A stretch of 64,000 nucleotides of DNA. Source: Bradyrhizobium manausense (GTDB lineage: Bacteria; Pseudomonadota; Alphaproteobacteria; Rhizobiales; Xanthobacteraceae). A program made the translations under genes and the position numbers. Below are positions 54,436 through 61,193 of the stretch, piece after piece (the stretch's first letter is position 1; every line of letters begins with the position of its first letter). Location: contig NZ_JAFCLG010000007.1 of the NCBI RefSeq assembly GCF_018129685.1, forward strand, positions 1 to 64,000, read 5' to 3'. A model generated the notes under the pieces. It had not been told where the DNA came from. It did not search any database and was given only the letters and a program-made list of their open reading frames with translations.

Positions 54436-54458
54436 ATTTAGTGCGCTGTCAACGTAAT
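54436..54458. repeat. boundary palindrome half-copy 3
   Basis: atttagtgcgctgtcaacg followed by taat matches one arm of the repeat family with two to three substitutions. It lies about 55 bp before the perfect palindrome at 54513-54546. Confidence 0.75.
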
Positions 54459-54512
54459 CCAACCGGGCGCGTCCGGCGATGCCAACATCGCGCGGGAGGC
54501 GGAACGCGTGTC

Positions 54513-54546
54513 GAATTACGGTGACAGTGCACTGTCACCGTAATTC
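54513..54546. repeat. boundary palindrome 4, perfect 34-bp inverted repeat
   Basis: Positions 54513-54546 read the same on both strands, with the centre at gtgcac (54527-54532) and ends gaattacgg/ccgtaattc. The 17-bp arms have no spacer. It carries the last three codons and the stop of the gene at 54535-56253, and could also act as its transcription terminator. Confidence 0.93.
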
Positions 54547-56253
54547 CGCGTCGAGGGATATCAATCTCCTCAAATCGCTAATCAAAAGATCACCAGATTT
54601 TCGCTTGTGAAAGATCTCTTTGTAAATTCCGTACCCGATACCGATTTCGGCGACAATCTGATCGACGTCTGATCGCTTCTCCTCCCGGCGGGCCCGGTTC
54701 ACAACCGTCGCTATGCTAGTCCTGTAGTATTCGAACAAGTTCATTATTAATGAATCTAGATAAGTCGGGACCCGACCGGCGTGGACGAGATTGTTCCGCG
54801 CCCTGTAAATACGATGGATCTGCCACTCCACCCGGCGCTCGTGAGAACTGAGAGCTTTGAAGATTCCCGCCGGAGTGTGAAAGTCGCTATTCAATCTGTA
54901 TAGCCGATGGCAAGCGAGGGGATTATCGGAGCACAGTCGTAGCAAATCTGATCGCAAGTCGTGGTGTTGGGGCAGGAGCATGACGGATGCGAAGCGCGAA
55001 TGGATATCAATCCCATCAATCGCTGTTTCTCGGAAAACGATATCCTTGAACTTACGTTTATACGACACCAAAAGCTCATCGCTTACTGCGGCAAACTGCA
55101 GGCGAATATGCCTAAGGCAGATGCAGGGCACCAGCAGCTTTGAGTAATGAACAATTCGAGGAACGCCAACCTCTGGCTCGCTTAGAAGCACCTCAACGGC
55201 GGACCAGAGAGATATGAGCTTATTCTCTACGCTCGGAGTCGTCCTAGCTTGCGCACTCGTGCTTATAGAGGCAAGCAATCGTTCGTTAGAGCGCCTATCG
55301 AAATTCTGAAGAATGCGCAGAGAATAGTTTTTGATACCCCTGATCTGCCTTGCAGAAGATCGGCCTCCGCTTGATGGACGCTCGAACGCTATATCAGCCT
55401 GTTCTTCCACCAAACCATGCGCATTACGGGCTCGTCGAACAAAGATTTTTGGACTCCATGTGCATGACAGTCCTTGCGGTGCGAGGAAGGTGAGAGCGCG
55501 TACATTGGTAAGAATCTGATTTTGCTTCACGGCGGCGCTGTAACTATCAAACGCCTCAAATTCGTCAGACACAATCGACGGAAATTCGTCACCAACAGGA
55601 AGATGCTGAACTATTGCTGCGGGAAATCCGACCTTCGAACGTACTTCAAAACCTAGACTCTTGAGAAACTCACCAAACTCTTTCGAAACAGCCGTGTGCA
55701 CTTTGAACTTTGATGGCCGCTCTTTGAACGAACCGAAAAATTTCCTTAGCGAGGCGCGGCCGACCCGCCTCTGTTGGCTCGATAAAAATTGAGATTCAAC
55801 CAGTTTGGCGATGTGACGCTTGGAATACCCTCTGTTCACTAGATGGCTACAGTAAAATCCGGCCAACACTCTCAGCTCATTCCGAGCCTTTGGCTTGGAA
55901 AACGCCTCCAACAGCGCCGCTTCCAGTGCGTCTTTGTATTTTTCGCCGATTAGTTTTTGCAGCAGAATTAGGTGAGCTAACAATCCAGGAAGCGAATATT
56001 GTCCGGAGTCGATGAGGCGATGAAATGAATCGATCTCGGAACTGGCGAGACTATTCGCGACTGGGTCCTTCTCTAACGACCACTTTAATTCATGCAGCAC
56101 CGGCTCAAGCGCAAGCTTGTTGACACGATTGCGCTGCACGTCATCAACTACGGTACCGGCCTCATGCAACCTCGAGACCGTGCAAAGCGTGTATACGCGA
56201 TAGCTTTCAAAGCTCTGAGGGCTCAACATCTCAGCCACCTGCTGGGCCAGCAT
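54535..56253 (-). CDS. Apea-like HEPN-domain protein, candidate defence ribonuclease
   Basis: A protein of about 572 residues with no hit to a named enzyme that I recognise. The C-terminal part contains ENKLISLWSAVEVLLSEP and, about 150 residues later, HRIYRARNNLVHAGRVPTYLDSL. RNNLVH (residues 486-491, 54781-54798) is an R-x4-H motif, the active site of HEPN ribonucleases, and the surrounding pattern is that of Apea-like HEPN domains. The N-terminal 330 residues are mostly helical, probably a sensor. GC is lower than in the surrounding genes. The ATG at 56253 has gagg upstream; earlier starts at 56307 or 56361 are possible but GC-rich and unlikely. Function as an abortive-infection or stress RNase is inference. 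Confidence 0.75.
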   Translation of the reverse strand: MLAQQVAEMLSPQSFESYRVYTLCTVSRLHEAGTVVDDVQRNRVNKLALEPVLHELKWSLEKDPVANSLASSEIDSFHRLIDSGQYSLPGLLAHLILLQKLIGEKYKDALEAALLEAFSKPKARNELRVLAGFYCSHLVNRGYSKRHIAKLVESQFLSSQQRRVGRASLRKFFGSFKERPSKFKVHTAVSKEFGEFLKSLGFEVRSKVGFPAAIVQHLPVGDEFPSIVSDEFEAFDSYSAAVKQNQILTNVRALTFLAPQGLSCTWSPKIFVRRARNAHGLVEEQADIAFERPSSGGRSSARQIRGIKNYSLRILQNFDRRSNERLLASISTSAQARTTPSVENKLISLWSAVEVLLSEPEVGVPRIVHYSKLLVPCICLRHIRLQFAAVSDELLVSYKRKFKDIVFRETAIDGIDIHSRFASVMLLPQHHDLRSDLLRLCSDNPLACHRLYRLNSDFHTPAGIFKALSSHERRVEWQIHRIYRARNNLVHAGRVPTYLDSLIMNLFEYYRTSIATVVNRARREEKRSDVDQIVAEIGIGYGIYKEIFHKRKSGDLLISDLRRLISLDAELR

Positions 56254-56448
56254 GAGGACGCCTCGCGCCGCGTCGCTGGTGGGCCATGAGTATCGCGGGT
56301 GCCGCATTCTGCAGTGCCTCCTTGCAGTGGATCCCGGGGTGCGACCGCATCGGGAACACACAGCGAATCACGCGGCAATATGTTTAGCAATTCATGCGAA
56401 GTTTCGCGGCCGACAATCTGAGGTAAAGCGCTCTACCGTCCCGGCGTT

Positions 56449-56838
56449 CTAGGCTTGCCCGTCCGCCTCGCTCTCCTCAAGAGCGATCTTCATGAACTTA
56501 TCGTGGTTGAACGCAACGTCTCCGACTGTCTTGGCCTCGAATAGCGGTGCGCGTGCTGCGGCCCGGAAAAGCGCTTCGTTGACCATATGGCCGCCTTCTT
56601 CCGTCATTGCCAAGGTCCAGGGCTTCCCTTGGCCCTCGCTGATGAGCTTGGCGAGCGCGCGGAGACGGTAATCGATAGCGAGAATAACGTCTGGCTTTTG
56701 CTCCTTATGGAGGGCCCGTATCAGCGACACGGTCGGGTCTCCGGGCCCCAACTTCTCCCTGTCCGCGATAATGCCCTCGTGGCCCTTAATGAGGGCATCG
56801 AAAGGGACGGCCGGGATCGGCTCGATCTTTTTCGGCAT
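56449..56838 (-). CDS. hypothetical soluble protein
   Basis: A 129-residue protein (MPKKIEPIPAVPFDALIKGH, RALHKEQKPDVILAIDYRLRALAKLI, LFRAAARAPLFEAKTVGDVAFNHDKFM). It has the codon use of the chromosome and an alpha-rich pattern but no known domain. It lies upstream of the HEPN gene on the same strand, about 195 bp away. Ribosome site is weak. Confidence 0.6.
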   Translation of the reverse strand: MPKKIEPIPAVPFDALIKGHEGIIADREKLGPGDPTVSLIRALHKEQKPDVILAIDYRLRALAKLISEGQGKPWTLAMTEEGGHMVNEALFRAAARAPLFEAKTVGDVAFNHDKFMKIALEESEADGQA

Positions 56839-56899
56839 GGCAATCGGTGCTGGTAATGGGAGGAGCGGAGGCTCGTTTCCGGCCTCCGTTCCTATTTTG

Positions 56900-56992
56900 C
56901 TACGTCATCGCCTTAATGATCGCCGCGATGCCGAAGAGGCAGGCCGCAACGTTGACGCGAATGATGATGGTCGTAGTCCGAGTTAGCTTCAT
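56900..56992 (-). CDS. possible 30-residue membrane peptide
   Basis: MKLTRTTTIIIRVNVAACLF is followed by GIAAIIKAMT and a stop. The hydrophobic run could span a membrane. No clear ribosome site is seen, and an overlapping frame starting 14 bp upstream is equally open, so this is tentative. Confidence 0.3.
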   Translation of the reverse strand: MKLTRTTTIIIRVNVAACLFGIAAIIKAMT

Positions 56993-57087
56993 AGACCGCT
57001 TTCATGAAGCCCCGCGGTTTGTGAGTAGCGCTATTTTCGACTGAGTCGCTCTACGGACACAACCCGTGGTATCACGGGGATGGGATA

Positions 57088-57369
57088 TCAGCGCTTCCAG
57101 GTCCAGTCGGTGCTCAGGCGGTACCGCTCCTGCTTGGGCAGCGCCAGCCTCGCTTCAAGCTCCTCGGGCTCGACTTTGCGCTTGGCCCAGTTGGCAAAGT
57201 TCTTGCGCTCGCAATCGCCCTTCTCCTGCGCGAGCCAGAAGTAGTTCAAGGTCTCCGGATCGGCGTCGCGCCACGTAACGGACCAGTCGCTCGCCGCAGT
57301 CACCTCTCGGATGCGCTGCGACTTCCCTCCGATGTAGAAGCCGCCCTTCACGATATTAGCCTGTCTCAA
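57088..57369 (-). CDS. hypothetical protein of the accessory region
   Basis: A 93-residue protein: a beta-rich first half (MRQANIVKGGFYIGGKSQRI, REVTAASDWSVTWRDADPE), then a charged helical part with EKGDCERKNFANWAKRKVEPEELEARL. Its composition looks coding. It may be a small phage- or plasmid-derived protein, but no family is recognised. Confidence 0.6.
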   Translation of the reverse strand: MRQANIVKGGFYIGGKSQRIREVTAASDWSVTWRDADPETLNYFWLAQEKGDCERKNFANWAKRKVEPEELEARLALPKQERYRLSTDWTWKR

Positions 57370-57394
57370 GCCTCAAGTTCCATTTGTGGGTCGT

Positions 57395-57676
57395 TCATGT
57401 GGCGGCCTTAGCACACCCCGTTCTGCTGAAGAAAGGCATGGGCCACAGCGAACGCGCGTAAGCATCTTCGGCCCCAATTCCCCGCTTCGCCGGTTCCTCA
57501 GCGATGCTCGACTGGAAACTGGAAGCCTGTGCTGTTGGCGCGACGACGTAAGCTGCTATGCGTTGTACGGGCTGCGCTGGCAAATCTCGGTCCGCGTAAC
57601 CCTGCATGGCAGTGGTGATGCAGCCTGACAGCAGCATCGCGGCCAAGCAAAGCAATACGCACCCAAACCGCGCCAT
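57395..57676 (-). CDS. small lipoprotein, possibly truncated
   Basis: A 93-residue protein with a lipobox signal (MARFGCVLLCLAAMLLSGCI). The segment MQGYADRDLPAQPVQRIAAYVVAP is conserved-looking. The C-terminal 25 residues (ARSLWPMPFFSRTGCAKAAT) look unlike a folded end and may mark a truncation or frameshift. It is divergent from purD, about 250 bp upstream. Confidence 0.55.
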   Translation of the reverse strand: MARFGCVLLCLAAMLLSGCITTAMQGYADRDLPAQPVQRIAAYVVAPTAQASSFQSSIAEEPAKRGIGAEDAYARSLWPMPFFSRTGCAKAAT

Positions 57677-57928
57677 GTGATTTCCCCCTCGCGATCACGC
57701 TAGTACAGCGTTCAGAAGGGCGCCACCGAAAGTTGCGGCCTCAGGAAGGCGTGACCATTCATCCCCTCTGCGGCGAATGCCGTCAGTGGTCTGTTGATCT
57801 TGCAGGGGGAAGGTAGAAGCGCTTTCGCCCGCCCCGGAATGCCGGGGAGTCCGCCCCCATCCCCCTTGAGCCCCACCCCGATTCATGCGACCTCCGCCCC
57901 ATCCAAACCCCTCATTTCTGAGCCTCTA

Positions 57929-59212
57929 ATGCACATTCTCCTCCTCGGTTCCGGCGGCCGCGAACATGCCCTGGCGTGGAAAATCGCGGCCTCCCCCCTG
58001 GTGACCAAACTCTGGTGCGCGCCCGGCAATGCCGGCATTGCGCGGGAGGCGGAGTGCGTGGCGCTCGATGTGGCCGACCATGGCGCCGTGATCGACTTCT
58101 GCAAGACCAATGCGGTCGAGCTGGTGGTGGTCGGGCCGGAGACGCCGCTGGCGGCCGGCATCGTCGATGATCTCACCGCATCAGGCATCAAGGCGTTCGG
58201 GCCGAGCAAGATCCCGGCCCAGCTCGAAAGCTCCAAGGGTTTTACCAAGGCGCTCTGCACCGAGTTCGGCATCCCCACCGGCGCCTACAGGCGCTTCACC
58301 AACGCCGATGAGGCGCGCGCCTATGTGCAGAGCACGGGCGCGCCGATCGTGGTGAAGGCCGATGGCCTTGCCGCCGGCAAGGGCGTCGTCGTCGCAAAGA
58401 CCGTGCGCGAGGCGGAGGACGCCATCGCCATGATGTTCGAGGGCGCCTTCGGCGAAGCCGGCACGGAAGTGGTGATCGAGGAGTTTCTGGCGGGCCGCGA
58501 GATCAGCTTCTTTGCGCTCTGCGACGGCGAAACCGCCATTCCGCTCGCCTCCGCGCAGGACCACAAGCGCGCGTTCGACCATGACATCGGCCCGAACACC
58601 GGCGGCATGGGCGCCTATTCGCCGACGCCGCTGGTGACGCCCGCGGTCCACGACGCGATCATGGCCAAAATCATCCTGCCGACGGTCGCGGGCATGAAGC
58701 AGCGCGGCACGCCGTTCCGCGGCATTCTTTACGCCGGGATCATGCTGACGACGCAGGGCCCAAAGCTGTTCGAGTTCAACGTCCGCTTCGGCGACCCTGA
58801 ATGCCAGGTGCTGATGCTGCGCATGATGAGCGACATCGTGCCGGCGTTCCTGGCGTCGGTTGATGGCCAGCTGAAGAACTTTGACCTGCGCTGGTATCCG
58901 GAGTCCGCGCTCACAGTGGTGATGGCGGCGAAGGGCTATCCCGGCGACTACCAGAAGGGCACGCGGATCGAGGGGCTTGATGACGCCGCGAAGGTCGATA
59001 CCGTCGAGATCTTCCACGCCGGCACCGTCGCCAAGGACGGCGCCATCCTCGCCAATGGCGGCCGCGTGCTCAATGTCTGCGCGCTGGGCGCTGATGTGAC
59101 CGAGGCGCAGGCGCGCGCCTACCAGGCCGTCGACCGCATCCACTGGCCGGAGGGTTTCTGCCGCCGCGACATCGGCTGGCAGGCGGTGGAAGCCGAGAAA
59201 GCCAGGGGCTAG
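57929..59212 (+). CDS. purD: phosphoribosylamine-glycine ligase
   Basis: A 427-residue ATP-grasp ligase for purine synthesis, joining phosphoribosylamine and glycine. Motifs are MHILLLGSGGREHALAWKIA (N domain), VVKADGLAAGKGVVVAKT (ATP-grasp), FDHDIGPNTGGMGAYSP and FEFNVRFGDPECQV. The ATG at 57929 starts the conserved N terminus; the frame is open 45 codons further upstream. A family A repeat follows. Confidence 0.96.
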   Translation: MHILLLGSGGREHALAWKIAASPLVTKLWCAPGNAGIAREAECVALDVADHGAVIDFCKTNAVELVVVGPETPLAAGIVDDLTASGIKAFGPSKIPAQLESSKGFTKALCTEFGIPTGAYRRFTNADEARAYVQSTGAPIVVKADGLAAGKGVVVAKTVREAEDAIAMMFEGAFGEAGTEVVIEEFLAGREISFFALCDGETAIPLASAQDHKRAFDHDIGPNTGGMGAYSPTPLVTPAVHDAIMAKIILPTVAGMKQRGTPFRGILYAGIMLTTQGPKLFEFNVRFGDPECQVLMLRMMSDIVPAFLASVDGQLKNFDLRWYPESALTVVMAAKGYPGDYQKGTRIEGLDDAAKVDTVEIFHAGTVAKDGAILANGGRVLNVCALGADVTEAQARAYQAVDRIHWPEGFCRRDIGWQAVEAEKARG

Positions 59213-59309
59213 CGCGCGCCATCGCGCCGCTACATCGACATTTCAAGAATGCGCGATCGGTTTTGGGTGTAGCGAGCTCAGCCGAAATCGGCGTGACAAC
59301 GGAGGTGCG

Positions 59310-59457
59310 CTCCCTCCCCCGCTTGCGGGGGAGGGTCGGGGAGAGGGTTTCGCCGCAACGGGACGCACCCCCAGAGGAGAGAGCCCTCACCCGGCGCGCG
59401 GGACGATGCTTCGCATCGCCCGGGACGCGCCGACCTCTCCCGCAGGCGGGAGAGGTG
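59310..59457. repeat. dispersed palindromic repeat, family A copy 4
   Basis: Same layout as the copies at 6431, 36974 and 51259: ctccctcccccgcttgcggg hairpin, core gagagccctcacccggcg, gacgatgcttcgcatcgccc, and end hairpin cctctcccgcaggcgggaga. It fills most of the 329-bp gap before the dehalogenase gene. Confidence 0.88.
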
Positions 59458-59541
59458 CACTGAGCGCGGCTGCCTGATCTAGTCCAAGTCCATTTCGTCT
59501 TACTGTGTATGATGTCGTTTTCGACGTCTGAGGATAAATCC

Positions 59542-60447
59542 ATGTCCGATCTCGCCGACCTCTATCCCGGTTTCGCCTCCGAATGGATCAACACCTCCTT
59601 AGGCCGCATCTTCGCCCGCGTCGGCGGCAAGGGGCCGCCGCTGCTGCTGCTGCACGGCTTCTCCGAGACGCATGTGATGTGGCACCGCGTGGCGCCGCAG
59701 CTGGCCGACGCCTTCACGCTGATCATCGCCGACCTGCCGGGCTATGGCTGGTCCGACATGCCGGGCAGCGATGCGCAGCATAGGCCTTACAGCAAGCGCG
59801 CGATGGCCAAAGCCATGGTGGAGGCGATGGAGCAGCTCGGCCACGTCCACTTCGCGCTCGCCGGCCACGACCGCGGCGGCCGCGTGTCGTATCGGCTCGC
59901 GCTCGACCATCCCGGCCGGCTGTCGAAGCTGGCCGTGCTCGATATCCTGCCGACCTATGATTACTGGGAGCGGATGAACCGCGCCTATGCGCTGAAGATC
60001 TGGCACTGGACGTTCCTGGCCCAGCCCGCGCCGCTGCCGGAGACGCTGATCTCGAGCAATGGCGAATTCTTCCTGCGCTTCAAGATGGCGAGCCAGACCA
60101 AGTCGAAGACTCTGGACGCGATCGATCCGCGCGCGCTCGCGCACTACCTCGCCCCGTTCCGCGATCCCGCCCGCATCCACGCGATGTGCGAGGATTACCG
60201 CGCGGGTGCGACCATCGACTACGATCTGGACAAGGCCGATTTCGAGGCGGCCAGGAAGATCACCATTCCCATGCTGGCGCTGTGGGGCGGCGTCGGCATC
60301 GCCCAGGCCGCCGCGACGCCGCTCGATACCTGGAAGCAATGGGCGACCAACGTCGATGGCATGGCCGTGGACTCCGGCCACTTCCTCACCGAGGAGAACC
60401 CCGACGTCACCGCCAGGGCGCTGCGCGCGTTCTTTGCGGCAGTTTGA
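59542..60447 (+). CDS. fluoroacetate-dehalogenase-like haloacid hydrolase
   Basis: A 301-residue alpha/beta-hydrolase. GHDRGGRVSYRLALDHP gives D110, R111 and R114; VLDILPTYD gives D134; IWHWTFL gives H155 and W156; EDYRAG gives Y219; DSGHFL gives H280. These are the positions of the nucleophile, carboxylate-binding arginines, halide pocket and catalytic base of fluoroacetate dehalogenase RPA1163, and the numbering coincides. W185 of that enzyme is Gln here. Such enzymes hydrolyse fluoroacetate and other alpha-haloacids to glycolate. Start at 59542 has aggat upstream. GlcDEF for glycolate use lies elsewhere in the window. Confidence 0.87.
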   Translation: MSDLADLYPGFASEWINTSLGRIFARVGGKGPPLLLLHGFSETHVMWHRVAPQLADAFTLIIADLPGYGWSDMPGSDAQHRPYSKRAMAKAMVEAMEQLGHVHFALAGHDRGGRVSYRLALDHPGRLSKLAVLDILPTYDYWERMNRAYALKIWHWTFLAQPAPLPETLISSNGEFFLRFKMASQTKSKTLDAIDPRALAHYLAPFRDPARIHAMCEDYRAGATIDYDLDKADFEAARKITIPMLALWGGVGIAQAAATPLDTWKQWATNVDGMAVDSGHFLTEENPDVTARALRAFFAAV

Positions 60448-60477
60448 GTCGCGACGCTCGACGCCACACACGCAACT

Positions 60478-60598
60478 GTCATCGCCCGGCCAGTGCGCAA
60501 TTGCGCACTAGGACCGGGCGATCCAGTACTCCGAGGCGGCCGTGATTGATCCGAGAAGCCGCGGCGTACTGGATGCCCCGGTCAAGCCGGGGCATGAC
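60478..60598. repeat. dispersed REP-like repeat, family B copy
   Basis: The left arm gtcatcgcccggccagtgcg with inner gcgcaattgcgc, the core gatccagtactccgagg and gcggcgtactggat, and the right arm ccccggtcaagccggggcat match the B copies at 23008 and 48301. It lies between the convergent dehalogenase and tadA genes. Confidence 0.88.
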
Positions 60599-60615
60599 AG
60601 CGCAGTGCGGCGCCG

Positions 60616-61074
60616 TCAGCGCCGCTCCCGAAAGAACGCCTTCAGCAGCCGCGATGCCTCGCTCTCGCCGACGCCGGAATAGACGTCCGGCGCGTGGTGG
60701 CAGGTGGGGGATGCAAAGAACCGCACGCCGGATTCGACCGCGCCGCCCTTAGGGTCGGCCGCGCCGTAATAGAGCCGGCGGACCCTTGCAAAGGAGATCG
60801 CGCCCGCACACATGGTGCAGGGCTCCAGCGTCACGTAGAGGTCGCAGTCGACCAGGCGCTCGCTGCCGATCCTCCTGGCCGCCTCGCGCAGCGCAATGAT
60901 CTCGGCGTGCCCGGTGGGGTCGTAATCGGTCAGCGTCCGGTTACCGGCGGTGGCGATGACCTCGTCATCTCTGACGATGACGCAGCCGATCGGAACTTCG
61001 CCCGCCTTTCCGGCATTTTCGGCCGTTTTGAGCGCCAAATCCATGAAAGAGGGGGCTTTCAAGCCTCGTATCAT
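60616..61074 (-). CDS. tadA: tRNA-specific adenosine deaminase TadA
   Basis: A 152-residue deaminase that makes inosine at position 34 of tRNA-Arg(ACG). The zinc motif is GHAEIIALREAAR with the catalytic Glu and LEPCTMCAGAIS with the two Cys. Other conserved blocks are KAGEVPIGCVIVRDD and VRRLYYGAADPKGGAVES. Start at 61074 (MIRGLKAPSF) is preferred; ATG 61047 (MDLALKTAEN) is possible. It is divergent from the rluB-like gene. Confidence 0.92.
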   Translation of the reverse strand: MIRGLKAPSFMDLALKTAENAGKAGEVPIGCVIVRDDEVIATAGNRTLTDYDPTGHAEIIALREAARRIGSERLVDCDLYVTLEPCTMCAGAISFARVRRLYYGAADPKGGAVESGVRFFASPTCHHAPDVYSGVGESEASRLLKAFFRERR

Positions 61075-61193
61075 CCGAAGAAACCTGCTAGTAGCTGCGC
61101 CTTCAGCAGAAGTGCTTATCGATTTTGCCCGAGCATGCGGTTCGCAATGAGCGCCCGCAATGTTTTCCGGCCATCCCCTGAGTGAGATCATTC

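Noticed and set aside
53128..54546. The palindromes as integron attC sites
   Set aside because: They lack the conserved GTTRRRY and RYYYAAC ends, and no integron integrase is in the window.
56380..56450. Segment gtaaagcgctctaccgtcc as part of a tRNA gene
   Set aside because: It resembles a D-arm locally, but no acceptor stem, anticodon arm or T-loop can be placed around it.
57498..57698. Second frame on the minus strand over the lipoprotein gene
   Set aside because: It lacks a signal and a ribosome site, whereas the other frame has a clear lipobox.
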